NCBI RefSeq assembly: GCF_900105735.1
Contig: NZ_LT629793.1
Location: forward strand, 2,108,001-2,172,000
Direction: 5' to 3'
DNA length: 64,000 bases
Source: Pseudomonas yamanorum
GTDB taxonomy: Bacteria > Pseudomonadota > Gammaproteobacteria > Pseudomonadales > Pseudomonadaceae
The translations under genes and the position numbers were made by a program. Shown here in pieces: positions 9,250-18,445 of the stretch (position 1 is its first letter; each line of letters starts with the position of its first letter). The notes under the pieces were generated by a model. That model was not told where the DNA came from and ran no database searches. It saw only the letters and a program-made list of their open reading frames with translations.

Positions 9250-11537
9250 GCCCGGGCTCCTCCAATCAGCTCTACCACCGCGTCCAACAGCGCATCGTCA
9301 TGGAAGCTGGCCTTGGCTAGATAATAGTCGGCGCCGGCGTCCAGTCCACGGCGGCGGTCTTCTTCCCGATCTTTGTAGGAAACAACCATCACCGGCAGGG
9401 ATTGCAGGCGAGTATCACGGCGCAAGAGTGTGACCAATTCAATACCATCCATGCGAGGCATATCAATGTCAGTGATCAACAGGTCGAAGTCTTCGGAGCG
9501 CAGCGCGTTCCAGCCATCCATGCCATCGACCGCCACGGCTACTTCGTAACCGCGATTAAGTAACAATTTGCGTTGCAGCTCACGCACGGTCAGTGAGTCG
9601 TCCACCACCAGAATACGCTTGCGCGCTGCTTCCTGGGTTTGCTGGGCACGTCGGGCGATGCGCTCCAGACGACCGGTATTAAGCAGCTTGTCCACCGAGC
9701 GCAGCATGTCTTCAACGTCGACGATCAGCACCACCGAGCCATCATCCAGCAAGGCCCCGGCCGAGATGTCCTGGACCTTGCCCAGCCGGGCATCCAGGGG
9801 CAACACCACCAGCGTGCGCTCGCCGATAAAACGCTCCACGGCAATCCCGTAGACCGCATCGCGCTCTCGGATCACCACGACCTTGAGGGTTTCCTGATTG
9901 CCCTGTCCCGGTGGACGCTGCAACAACTGGCTGGCAGCGACCAGGCCGACATGCCGGCCTTCGTGCCAGAAATGCTGGCGGCCTTCCAATTGCACGATGT
10001 CGTCGGGCGCCAGGTCACACATGCGTTCGATGTGGGCCAGCGGGAAGGCGTAGGCCTCTTCGCCGACCTCCACCACCAGGCTGCGCACCACCGACAGGGT
10101 CAACGGCACTTCCAGATGAAAGCGACTGCCCTGCCCCGCCGTCTGCTCCAGCACCACCGCACCACGCAACTGGCGAACCATATGCTGCACCGCATCCAGG
10201 CCGACCCCGCGCCCGGAGACCTCGGTGACTTTGTCCCGCAGGCTGAAACCCGGCAGGAACAGGAACGTCAGCAATTCCTCTTCGCTCAGGCGCAGGGCGG
10301 TTTCCACTGGCGACAAATTTCGGTCGACGATGGTGCCGCGCAGGCGTTCCAGGTCGACACCGTTGCCATCGTCGCTCAACTCCAGCACCAGCAGGCCGGC
10401 TTGGTGGGACGCTCGCAGGCGGATCAAGCCTTCGGCAGGTTTGCCGGCCAACAAGCGTTGCTCGGGCATTTCGATTCCGTGGTCGACGGCATTGCGTAAT
10501 AAGTGAGTCAGCGGCGCTTCAAGCTTTTCCAGTACGTCGCGGTCGACCTGGGTCTTCTCGCCTTCGATTTCCAGGCGTACCTGTTTGCCGAGGCTGCGGC
10601 CGAGGTCCCGGACCATGCGCACCTGCCCGGCCAGCACGTCGGCAAACGGCCGCATGCGGCACGCCAGCGCGGTGTCGTACAAGACTTGGGCGCGCTGCCC
10701 GGCCTGCCAGCCGAACTCATCGATTTCGGCGGTTTTTTCCGCGAGCAACGCCTGGGCTTCGCTCAACAGGCGGCGGGTGTCGGCCAGGGCTTCCTGGGCT
10801 TCCAGGCTCAGCTCGACGGTCTTGAGATGGCCGTCGAGGTTATCCAGGGCCCGGGCACTGTTGTTCTGGATGCGCTTGAGGCGTTGCAAACTGGCGAGAT
10901 ATGGCTTGAGCCGCTGGGTTTCCACCAGGGATTTGCTGGACAGGTCCAACAGGCTGTTCAAGCGTTCGGCGGTGACCCGCAGCACCCGCTCGCCGCCTTC
11001 GGTCATGCGCTTGTTCTGACGTGGCAGCTCGGCACTGACGGGCGGCGCGGGTTCGGGCTCCGGCGGCAGGGTCAGCAGCGCTTCCATCGACAGTTCAGGT
11101 TCTGGTGCGGGTGTGGGTGGCGGCGCAGCGGGCGGCGCGACTTTTTGCGACGGGTCGAGCAACCGCTCCATCAGCGCCACGTAGGCCTCGATGTCCGCCG
11201 GGCCCACGGTGTTGCCCGGCGTGGCAATGCGCATCAGCAAATCCGTGCCTTGCAGCAACGCGTCGATGTGCTCCGGCAGCAGGTACAGCCGGCTTTCCTG
11301 GGCGCTGACCAGGCAATCTTCCATCACGTGGGCGACGCTGACACCGGCGTCCACCCCTACAATCCTCGCCGCGCCCTTCAGAGAATGGGCGGCGCGCATG
11401 CAGGCTTCGAGCTGGTCGGCCTGGGTCGGGTTGCGCTCCAGAGCCAGCAGGCCAGCGCTGAGCACCTGGGTCTGGGCGTCGGCTTCCAGGCTGAACAGCT
11501 CCAGCAGCGAGGCATCGCGCATTTGGTCGGGGGTCAT
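9246..11537 (-). CDS. wspE: Hybrid chemotaxis-type histidine kinase WspE
   Basis: CheA-type kinase fused to a receiver; it phosphorylates WspR and WspF. The 763-residue protein starts with an HPt domain (H51 in AAHSLKGAAR), then a proline/glutamate-rich linker, the dimerisation and ATPase domains (LTHLLRNAVDHGIE, SDDGNGVDL), a CheW-like domain, and a C-terminal receiver with the aspartate in LLITDIDMPRMDG. ATG at 11537 was chosen because it overlaps the wspD stop in the ATGA pattern seen through this operon; a longer frame to 11606 lies inside wspD. Confidence 0.95.
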   Translation of the reverse strand: MTPDQMRDASLLELFSLEADAQTQVLSAGLLALERNPTQADQLEACMRAAHSLKGAARIVGVDAGVSVAHVMEDCLVSAQESRLYLLPEHIDALLQGTDLLMRIATPGNTVGPADIEAYVALMERLLDPSQKVAPPAAPPPTPAPEPELSMEALLTLPPEPEPAPPVSAELPRQNKRMTEGGERVLRVTAERLNSLLDLSSKSLVETQRLKPYLASLQRLKRIQNNSARALDNLDGHLKTVELSLEAQEALADTRRLLSEAQALLAEKTAEIDEFGWQAGQRAQVLYDTALACRMRPFADVLAGQVRMVRDLGRSLGKQVRLEIEGEKTQVDRDVLEKLEAPLTHLLRNAVDHGIEMPEQRLLAGKPAEGLIRLRASHQAGLLVLELSDDGNGVDLERLRGTIVDRNLSPVETALRLSEEELLTFLFLPGFSLRDKVTEVSGRGVGLDAVQHMVRQLRGAVVLEQTAGQGSRFHLEVPLTLSVVRSLVVEVGEEAYAFPLAHIERMCDLAPDDIVQLEGRQHFWHEGRHVGLVAASQLLQRPPGQGNQETLKVVVIRERDAVYGIAVERFIGERTLVVLPLDARLGKVQDISAGALLDDGSVVLIVDVEDMLRSVDKLLNTGRLERIARRAQQTQEAARKRILVVDDSLTVRELQRKLLLNRGYEVAVAVDGMDGWNALRSEDFDLLITDIDMPRMDGIELVTLLRRDTRLQSLPVMVVSYKDREEDRRRGLDAGADYYLAKASFHDDALLDAVVELIGGARA

Positions 11538-12220
11538 GTGAGGCTCCGGGTCACGGCAGACAACAATTGCGCCTCGTCCAGCCAGCGCAGGCTGCGGCCC
11601 TTCCACTGCAATACGCCTTGGGTATAGCGGGCGCTGGCCTGGGTGCCCGAGGCAGACGCCGCGTTCAAGGTGCGCTCATCAATGGCATGGATGCCGTCCA
11701 CTTCGTCCACCGGCACCACCACCGGGCCGTCCTGCGCCGCGATGATCAGCATGCGCGGCATGATTCGCCCGCCACTTGGGCCGCTGCTGGTGCCGTCCAG
11801 CCCCAACAACTCCACCAGGGACAGGCATGCTACGAGCGCGCCACGCACGTTGGCCACGCCCAACAAAGCGCGTGAACGCTGATGGGGCAAGGAATGGATC
11901 GGCTGCAGCGGCGCCACTTCCACCAGACAGCGGGTGGCGATGCCCAGCCATTCTTCACCGAGGCGGAACACCAATAGCGAACGGGTGACCACATCGCCTT
12001 CGACTTCCGGCGCCGCTACGTGACGATGATCGTCCTGCTGCAAGGCGTAGCGATCGAGCAGGCGCGTGGCGGCGGCGGAATACACCGAGCAGTTGCGGCA
12101 GTGAATGTGCTCGGCCAGCAACGGGCAAGACTTGTCGCCGTGGATGCCGATGCGGTTCCAGCAGTCATCAATGGCTTGGGTGTCGGCCAGGGCCAGGTTC
12201 AGCGCGGTATCCAGGGTCAT
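11534..12220 (-). CDS. wspD: CheW-like coupling protein WspD
   Basis: A 228-residue scaffold linking the WspA receptor to the WspE kinase. The CheW fold occupies about residues 75-228 (LVFRLGEEWLGIATRCLVEV ... VDEVDGIHAI). The first 70 residues form an extra N-terminal region with cysteines, typical of WspD and absent from WspB. It overlaps both wspC and wspE by four bases. Confidence 0.93.
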   Translation of the reverse strand: MTLDTALNLALADTQAIDDCWNRIGIHGDKSCPLLAEHIHCRNCSVYSAAATRLLDRYALQQDDHRHVAAPEVEGDVVTRSLLVFRLGEEWLGIATRCLVEVAPLQPIHSLPHQRSRALLGVANVRGALVACLSLVELLGLDGTSSGPSGGRIMPRMLIIAAQDGPVVVPVDEVDGIHAIDERTLNAASASGTQASARYTQGVLQWKGRSLRWLDEAQLLSAVTRSLT

Positions 12221-13467
12221 TGTTTACGCTCGCTGCGGGCGGCACGGGCCTGCAAACGGCGGGCGCCGGCGACATCACCCTGGGATTCGAGCAACGCGGC
12301 CAGGTGCATCAAGGCCTGCGAGTGCTGGGGTTCCAGGTACAAGGCTTTTCGGTAATAACCCTGGGCTTCCAGGGCACTGCCGGCCACATCGCTGAGCAGG
12401 CCCAGCCAATAAAACACCTGGGCCGCCGGTGGATGGCTCTGCAAATAACGCTCGCAGGCGGCACGGGCCTCCAGGCTTTTGCCTTCATTGGCCAGGGTCG
12501 CAATCTGGCTGAGCAGATCGGCTGCGTCCGAGTGTGGGGGCGGCGGCTTGATCGGTACCACTTGAGCACTGAGGGTGCTGAACGGCCGGGGCTTGGTCGG
12601 GATTGGCGCGGCACTGCGCTGAGGGATCGGCGCGGGCAGCGGCACAAATACCGGCTCAGGCGCAGGTTCAGCGTGGCGACTGAAGGCAAACGACTGCGGC
12701 ACACCAATCGAGCGCATGCCCAGGCGCCCCAGCAGGCTGCCTTCGGCAGGCCCGATAAACAGCACGCCGTCGACGTGGGTCAGTCCCTTGAGCACTTCAA
12801 ACACCTGCTTCTGGGTTGGCTGGTCGAAGTAGATCAGCAGGTTGCGGCAGAACACGAAATCGTAGTTGGGCTCATTGGCCAGCAACGTCGGGTCCAGCAG
12901 GTTGCCCACTTGCAGGCGCACTTGCTCGCGTACTCGGTCGGCAATTCGGTAGCCGTCGGTTTGCTCGGTAAAGTGGCGATCGCGGAACTCGATGTCCTGC
13001 CCACGAAACGAGTTCTTGCCGTACACCCCGCGACGGGCACGCTCCACCGACAGCGGGCTGACGTCCATGCCCTGCACCTTGAACTGATGAGGCGCCAGAC
13101 CGACGTCAAGCAAGGCCATGGCAATCGAGTAGGGTTCTTCGCCGGTGGAACACGGCAGGCTGAGGATCCGCAGGGCCCGCATGTGCTTGATTTCGGCCAG
13201 ACGTGCGACCGCCAGCCGACCCAGGGTGGCGAAGGACTCGGGGTAACGGAAAAACCAGGTCTCGGGGACGATCACCGCTTCGATCAGCGCTTGCTGTTCG
13301 TCGGTGGAGGCCAGCAACTGTTGCCAATATTGATCTGCGGTCTGCGCATTCAGTGACAGGCTGCGTTGGCGTACGGCACGCTCGATGATCGCTTCGCCCA
13401 CCGAGGCAACATCGAGGCCGATGCGTTCTTTCAGGAAGTCGAAGAAGCGTTGATCACTGCTCATCAA
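12217..13467 (-). CDS. wspC: CheR-type methyltransferase with TPR tail, WspC
   Basis: Methylates glutamates of WspA using S-adenosylmethionine, opposing WspF. The 416-residue protein has the CheR catalytic domain in residues 1-265 (SAM-binding region PCSTGEEPYSIAMALLDVG, and VFCRNLLIYF) and a C-terminal tetratricopeptide region at about 300-416, joined by a proline-rich linker. The start overlaps the wspB stop by four bases. Confidence 0.94.
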   Translation of the reverse strand: MMSSDQRFFDFLKERIGLDVASVGEAIIERAVRQRSLSLNAQTADQYWQQLLASTDEQQALIEAVIVPETWFFRYPESFATLGRLAVARLAEIKHMRALRILSLPCSTGEEPYSIAMALLDVGLAPHQFKVQGMDVSPLSVERARRGVYGKNSFRGQDIEFRDRHFTEQTDGYRIADRVREQVRLQVGNLLDPTLLANEPNYDFVFCRNLLIYFDQPTQKQVFEVLKGLTHVDGVLFIGPAEGSLLGRLGMRSIGVPQSFAFSRHAEPAPEPVFVPLPAPIPQRSAAPIPTKPRPFSTLSAQVVPIKPPPPHSDAADLLSQIATLANEGKSLEARAACERYLQSHPPAAQVFYWLGLLSDVAGSALEAQGYYRKALYLEPQHSQALMHLAALLESQGDVAGARRLQARAARSERKQ

Positions 13468-13976
13468 TCCTCCTCGCCGGCGGCAAACAGCAGCGCCTGC
13501 ACATCAGCCGTCAACAGGTCGGCCACGCCAATCCACTGCATCAAGCCATGCTCGTCTTCGCGCACCGGGCCCAGGTACGGAGCCTCGCGGTTGTCGAGGC
13601 CGTAAGGCTGGAACTCCGCCGGATCACAACGCAGGGTGTCGGTGGCCTGTTCGAGGATCAGCCCCAGCCAGCGCGCCGGAATGGCTGCATCCGGCTGATA
13701 ATTGACCAGTACCAGGCGCGTGCTGGTGCGCGCCTGGGCCGGCGTGCCGAAGGTCAAGGCACTGAGGTCGATCACCGGCACCATCGCCCCACGATGGGCA
13801 AAGATCCCGGCGACCCACACAGGCGCATGGGCAATGGGCTTGAGCGGCAGGCGCGGCAGTACCTCGGCCACTTCCGTGGCCTTGAGGGCATAGCGTTCAT
13901 TGCCGATGTGAAACACCAGGAACAGTGCTTTCTTCACTGCCGCAACGGCACCGCGTTTAGCCGCGAGGTCGCTCAT
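13464..13976 (-). CDS. wspB: CheW-like coupling protein WspB
   Basis: A 170-residue single CheW domain protein (FLVFHIGNERYALKATEVAEV near the N terminus). It couples the receptor to WspE and supports localisation of Wsp clusters in the cell body. It directly follows wspA with a one-base overlap of stop and start. Confidence 0.93.
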   Translation of the reverse strand: MSDLAAKRGAVAAVKKALFLVFHIGNERYALKATEVAEVLPRLPLKPIAHAPVWVAGIFAHRGAMVPVIDLSALTFGTPAQARTSTRLVLVNYQPDAAIPARWLGLILEQATDTLRCDPAEFQPYGLDNREAPYLGPVREDEHGLMQWIGVADLLTADVQALLFAAGEED

Positions 13977-15598
13977 CAGACTTTGAAACGCGACACGCCG
14001 CTGCGCAGGCCGACCGCGACCTGGCTCAGCTCGTCGATGGCAAAGCTGGCCTGGCGCAGGGACTCTACGGTCTGGCTGCTGGCATCGCCCAACTGCACCA
14101 GGGCATGGTTGATCTGCTCGGCGCCGGTGGCCTGGGCCTGCATGCCTTCATTGACCATCAACACCCGCGGCGCCAAGGCCTGCACCTGGTGGATGATCTG
14201 CGACAGCTGCTCGCCCACTTGCTGCACTTCGAACATGCCACGGCGCACTTCTTCGGAGAACTTGTCCATGCCCATCACCCCGGCCGACACCGCCGACTGG
14301 ATCTCGCGCACCATCTGCTCGATGTCGTAAGTGGCCACGGCAGTCTGGTCGGCCAGGCGCCGTACTTCGGTGGCTACTACGGCAAAACCGCGACCGTATT
14401 CACCGGCCTTCTCGGCCTCGATGGCGGCGTTGAGGGACAGCAGGTTGGTCTGGTCGGCGACCTTGACGATGGTGACCACCACCTGGTTGATGTTGCCGGC
14501 CTTCTCATTGAGGATCGCCAGCTTGGCGTTCACCAGGTCGGCAGCGCCCATTACCGAGTGCATGGTTTCTTCCATGCGTGCCAGGCCTTGCTGGCCGGAA
14601 CCGGCGGCTACCGAGGCCTGGTCGGCAGCGGTGGAGACTTCGGTCATGGTGCGGACCAAATCCTTGGAAGTGGCAGCGATCTCCCGGGAAGTAGCGCCGA
14701 TTTCCGTAGTGGTTGCAGCGGTTTCCGTGGCGGTGGCCTGTTGTTGCTTGGAAGTGGCGGCAATCTCGGTGACCGAGGTGGTGACCTGTACCGAGGAGCG
14801 CTGGGCCTGGGATACCAGGGCGGTGAGTTCGGTCATCATGTCGTTGAAGCCGGTTTCCACCGCGCCGAATTCGTCCTTGCGTTCCAGGTTCAGGCGTTTG
14901 CTCAGGTCGCCGGTGCGCATGACTTCGAGGATATCGACGATGCGTTTCATCGGCGCCATGATCGCGCGCATCAGCAGCAGGCCACAGAGGCCGGCGGCGA
15001 GGATCGCGAGGATCAGTGAGACGCCCATGCTGATTTTCGCGGCGGACACGGCGTCGTCGATGGCGTTGGTGGCGCGGTCGGCGACGTTTTTGTTTTCGGT
15101 AATGATGTCGTTGAGCTTCTTGCGGCCTGCGGTCCAGGTCGGGGTCAGCTCTTCGTCGAACACTTTGCGGGCGGTGGCGACGTCATTGCGTTGCAGGTTG
15201 TCCGTTACGGTGGCCAATGCCTTGTTATAGGCCTGGTGCAGGGCTTCGAATTTATCAAACTCGGCCTGATCGTCGCCGCCGTTGATGGTTGCCTTGTAAT
15301 TGGCCATTTGCGTGAGGATGCGGGCTTCGAAGGACTGGTAGTCGGCCTTGTCGGCGTCGGTGAGTGTCTTGTCTTTGCGCAGGCCAATGATATCGAGGGT
15401 GTCGAGGTAGCTGTCGACCCAGGCGCTGCGGATCATCGAGCTGAGGTAGACCCCTGGGACTGCGTCGTCGCGGACTGACTCTTCGCCAGCCTCGATCTTC
15501 AACAGGCGTGAATACGAGACCACTACCATCAGCAGCATGATCGCGATGATGACCGCAAAGCTCGCCAATATCCGTTGGCGCAAGGTCCAGTTCTTCAC
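13976..15598 (-). CDS. wspA: Methyl-accepting surface-sensing receptor WspA
   Basis: Membrane receptor of the Wsp pathway, responding to surface contact or envelope stress. The 540-residue protein has a first membrane helix at about 5-28, a four-helix-bundle periplasmic domain, a second helix at about 187-207, a HAMP domain, and a cytoplasmic coiled coil with the conserved hairpin [21 protein letters not shown] chose GTG at 15598, preceded by GAGGA at a six-base spacing, which gives the usual [15 protein letters not shown] terminus; an ATG at 15622 has no ribosome site. It is the first gene of wspABCDEFR. Confidence 0.94.
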   Translation of the reverse strand: MKNWTLRQRILASFAVIIAIMLLMVVVSYSRLLKIEAGEESVRDDAVPGVYLSSMIRSAWVDSYLDTLDIIGLRKDKTLTDADKADYQSFEARILTQMANYKATINGGDDQAEFDKFEALHQAYNKALATVTDNLQRNDVATARKVFDEELTPTWTAGRKKLNDIITENKNVADRATNAIDDAVSAAKISMGVSLILAILAAGLCGLLLMRAIMAPMKRIVDILEVMRTGDLSKRLNLERKDEFGAVETGFNDMMTELTALVSQAQRSSVQVTTSVTEIAATSKQQQATATETAATTTEIGATSREIAATSKDLVRTMTEVSTAADQASVAAGSGQQGLARMEETMHSVMGAADLVNAKLAILNEKAGNINQVVVTIVKVADQTNLLSLNAAIEAEKAGEYGRGFAVVATEVRRLADQTAVATYDIEQMVREIQSAVSAGVMGMDKFSEEVRRGMFEVQQVGEQLSQIIHQVQALAPRVLMVNEGMQAQATGAEQINHALVQLGDASSQTVESLRQASFAIDELSQVAVGLRSGVSRFKV

Positions 15599-15713
15599 AG
15601 TAATTCCTCGAGGGCCATTCAAATGGAGGGGAGTATAGCTGAGCGGGTGCCATCATTAATCAACGGGTTGTGGGATCTGGGTCACGCGCAGGGGGGAAAG
15701 TTTTCTTGGGGGG

Positions 15714-16045
15714 GCATATCCGTTGCTGCGGTAACGGCTGCTGACGGTTCCGCTCTTACAGCGGCTCACTTTTGAAGAGCGCAAAAGTAAGCAAAACGCT
15801 CTTGCCCCACCACTCGGCACCTCGCCTAGGCTCGGTGTGCCCTCACTCCGGCTTTGGACCGTGGGCCGCCGTCATGGGCCATCCTTGGCCCAGGACGGCT
15901 AACCTGGCGTCCTGCCAGGTTACCCACGCTCCAAAGCCTGCGTTCGGCCAGCGTGGTTTAACGGGGCGCCTAAGATCAAAATCAAGATCAACATCAAGAG
16001 CACAGCGGCCTCCCGGCCGGCTTGAGTGTTGAAGAGCAAAAGCTA
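15714..16045. repeat. Left arm of ~830 bp palindromic element
   Basis: The arm runs from CATATCCGTTG through GGTTCCGCTCTTACAGCGGC, AAAGTAAGCAAA, CCTCACTCCGGC, GGCCATCC, CTGCGTTCGGCC to CAGCGGCCTCCCGGCCGGCT. Each block reappears in order in inverted orientation in 16190-16542. It also holds small internal palindromes such as AACCTGGCGTCCTGCCAGGTT. Confidence 0.85.
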
Positions 16046-16072
16046 AATCAAAATCTAAAGCGGGCACGGTCA

Positions 16073-16161
16073 AATGTGGGAGCTGGCTTGCCTGCGATGG
16101 CATCGCCTCGGTGCATCTGAAAAACCGAGTTGTCTGCATCGCAGGCAAGCCAGCTCCCACA
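16073..16161. repeat. REP doublet at the centre of the large palindrome
   Basis: TGTGGGAGCTGGCTTGCCTGCGATG and its reverse complement, about 40 bases apart, sit almost exactly between the two long arms. Confidence 0.85.
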
Positions 16162-16189
16162 GAAAAGCAGAGCTGCCTCTTCAGATTTG

Positions 16190-16542
16190 GCTTTCGCTCT
16201 GGCTTTTGATCTGGCTTTTAACACTCAAGCCGGCCGGGAGGCCGCTGTGCTCTTGCTTTTGATTTTGATCTGACTGCCCCAATAAGCCCGAGGCCGAACG
16301 CAGGTATTGCGGAGCGGGTAAACCGGCAGGACGCCGGTTTAGCCGCGCCGGGCCATGGATGGCCCGTAGCGGCGGCCCGCGGAGCAATGCCGGAGTGAGG
16401 GAACGCCGAGCCACAGCGAGGCGCCGACAGGCGGGGCAGAGCCCTTTGCTTACTTTGGGCTGGGCCGGCATTCCGGCTTTTCCAAAGTGAGCCGCTGTAA
16501 GAGCGGAACCATAAGCCGCCGTTACCTAAACAACGGATATGT
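16190..16542. repeat. Right arm of ~830 bp palindromic element
   Basis: The inverse complement of the left arm with moderate divergence, for example GGTTCCGCTCTTACAGCGGC and AGCCGGCCGGGAGGCCGCTG are conserved exactly while loops differ. It ends 7 bases before the stop codon of the DUF533 gene. Confidence 0.85.
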
Positions 16543-16548
16543 ACACAA

Positions 16549-17262
16549 TCAAACCACCACAGCCTGCCGCACCTGCTTCTCCAGTTCAGCCTTCAACCCA
16601 GGCTCCAGCTTAAGCTGCCGCGCCAACTCATCGAGATACGACTTCTCCATGAAGTTCTCCTCATCCACCAACATCACACTGGCGATATACATCTCGGCAG
16701 CCAACTCCGGAGTGCTGGCAGCCCGAGCCACATCCGCCGGATCCAGCGGCTTGTTCAGTTCAGCATGCAACCACTGCTGCAACTCACGATCATTGTCCAG
16801 CTTCAAAAACTCCCCTTCGATCAACGCCCGCTCCCGCTCATCCACATGCCCGTCAGCCTTGGCCGCAGCCACCAGGGCCTTCAAAATCCCCTGGCTATGT
16901 TGCTCAACTTGCGCCGGCGGCAGGCGATCAATGGTCTGCGGCTCCCCCTGAGGCGCATTGGCCTGCTGCGCCTGCCAGTTGCCATACGCCTTGTAGGCAA
17001 TCACCCCAAGCGCCGCCAACCCACCGTAGGTCAGCGCCTTACCGCCAAACTTGCGGGCTTTCTTGTTACCCAGCAACAACCCCATGGCACCGGCCGCAAG
17101 GGCCCCACCACCGGCACCGCCGAGCAAGCTTCCCAACCCGCCGCCGCCCAGCAGGCCGCCAAGGGCACCTTTGTCATCTGACTTGCGCTGCCCGCCAGCC
17201 TTGTTCTGCAACATGTCCTGCCCGGATTTGAGCAGTTGATCGAGCAATCCACGGGTATTCAT
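16549..17262 (-). CDS. DUF533 / YebE-like TerB-fold membrane protein
   Basis: A 237-residue protein of the DUF533 family (E. coli YebE), function unknown. A glycine-rich N-terminal segment (GGLLGGGGLGSLLGGAGGG) precedes one or two hydrophobic segments at about 52-90, then a Gln/Pro linker, then an all-helical TerB-like domain at about 110-237 with acidic metal-binding-like patches (AAAKADGHVDERERALIE). It probably associates with the inner membrane. It stands alone, with the large repeat directly at its 3' end. Confidence 0.88.
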   Translation of the reverse strand: MNTRGLLDQLLKSGQDMLQNKAGGQRKSDDKGALGGLLGGGGLGSLLGGAGGGALAAGAMGLLLGNKKARKFGGKALTYGGLAALGVIAYKAYGNWQAQQANAPQGEPQTIDRLPPAQVEQHSQGILKALVAAAKADGHVDERERALIEGEFLKLDNDRELQQWLHAELNKPLDPADVARAASTPELAAEMYIASVMLVDEENFMEKSYLDELARQLKLEPGLKAELEKQVRQAVVV

Positions 17263-17430
17263 TCACAGCCTCCAGAAACTAGGGTTCACAGGACCAATAG
17301 GCCCCCAGCGTAAAACTAAGTGCCAAAAACCCCCGATCTAGAGTGCTTCCAGATGTAACGCGCTTACCCCTCAATTAAAACGATATACACTCGAACAAAT
17401 CTATAAAAACACCCCACTGGTAATTCCAGC

Positions 17431-18342
17431 ATGATGACCTTGCGTCAGATCCGTCACTTCATCGCCGTGGCCGAGACCGGCTCGATCTCCGCCGCCGCCC
17501 AGACCGCCTTCATATCCCAGTCCACCCTGACCCTGGCGATCCAGCAACTGGAACAGGAAATCGGCGTCAACCTGTTCAACCGCCACGCGAAGGGCATGAC
17601 CCTGACCCACCAGGGCCACCAGTTCCTGCGCCAGGCGCACTTGATCCTCGCCACCGTCGACAACGCCAAGCGCAGCCTGCAACAGAGCACCGACCAGGTG
17701 GCCGGGCAATTGATCATCGGTGTGACCAGCCTGGTCGCCGGTTATTACCTGGCGGATTTGCTCACACGCTTCCAGCGCGCCTATCCCAATGTCGAAATCC
17801 GCGTGATGGAGGACGAACGCCCCTACATCGAACACCTGCTGGTCAGCGGTGAAATCGACGTCGGCGTGCTGATCCTCTCCAACCTCGAAGACCGCCACGC
17901 CCTGCAAACCGAAGTGCTCACCCACTCGCCCCACCGTTTATGGCTGCCCGCCCAGCACCCGCTGCTGGAACACGACAGCATCAACCTCGCCGACGTTGCC
18001 CGCGAGCCGCTGATTCAACTGAACGTCGATGAAATGGGCCACAACGCCCAACGAATGTGGACCGGCGCCGGATTGCAACCCCGCGTCACCTTGCGCACCG
18101 CCTCGACGGAAGCCGTGCGAAGCCTGGTAGCCGCCGGCCTCGGCGTGTCGATCCAGCCAGACATGACCTACCGCCCCTGGTCCCTGGAGGGCGACATCAT
18201 CGAAGCCCGGCCGATTGCCGACCTCAGCCAAACCCTCGATGTGGGCCTGGCCTGGCGCCGGGGCACGGCGCGCCCGGCGTTGGTGGACCCGTTCCTGACG
18301 GTAGCCCGCGAACAGCCCCACCCGCGCAAGCCATCTATTTAA
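17431..18342 (+). CDS. LysR-type regulator, probable regulator of the polyamine cluster
   Basis: A 303-residue LysR regulator. The winged HTH is in residues 1-60 (LRQIRHFIAVAETGSISAAA ... STLTLAIQQLEQEIG), the periplasmic-binding-protein-like effector domain in 90-295. It is the first gene of the plus-strand polyamine block and lies 103 bases before an aldehyde dehydrogenase. Most LysR genes are divergent from their target; this one is codirectional. The inducer could be a polyamine or its aldehyde, an inference from context. The start may be either of two tandem ATG codons. Confidence 0.9.
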   Translation: MMTLRQIRHFIAVAETGSISAAAQTAFISQSTLTLAIQQLEQEIGVNLFNRHAKGMTLTHQGHQFLRQAHLILATVDNAKRSLQQSTDQVAGQLIIGVTSLVAGYYLADLLTRFQRAYPNVEIRVMEDERPYIEHLLVSGEIDVGVLILSNLEDRHALQTEVLTHSPHRLWLPAQHPLLEHDSINLADVAREPLIQLNVDEMGHNAQRMWTGAGLQPRVTLRTASTEAVRSLVAAGLGVSIQPDMTYRPWSLEGDIIEARPIADLSQTLDVGLAWRRGTARPALVDPFLTVAREQPHPRKPSI

Positions 18343-18445
18343 TCGAATGCTGCTTTCAGTATTTAGTATTTGTTGACCTCGCGCCTGACCTCTAGTCTCT
18401 GCTCATCCCATAAGAGAAGGTCAGGCGCCTCGTAAGAGAACAGCC

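Larger units (their letters stand above)
15599..16548. other. Gene-free 950-base interval before wspA
   Basis: This is the longest gene-free stretch of the window. It contains the wspA upstream region (about 15599-15713), the large palindromic element (15714-16542) and nothing coding that I trust. Short open frames here begin with REP-encoded peptides and change from arm to arm. Confidence 0.8.

Noticed and set aside
10503..11627. 374-codon plus-strand open frame inside wspE
   Set aside because: Antisense to wspE HPt and linker regions; composition typical of shadows.
15843..16160. Open frames starting MGAGLPAMQ in the palindromic region
   Set aside because: The start peptide is a translated REP sequence; frames cover inverted arms and show no conserved protein.
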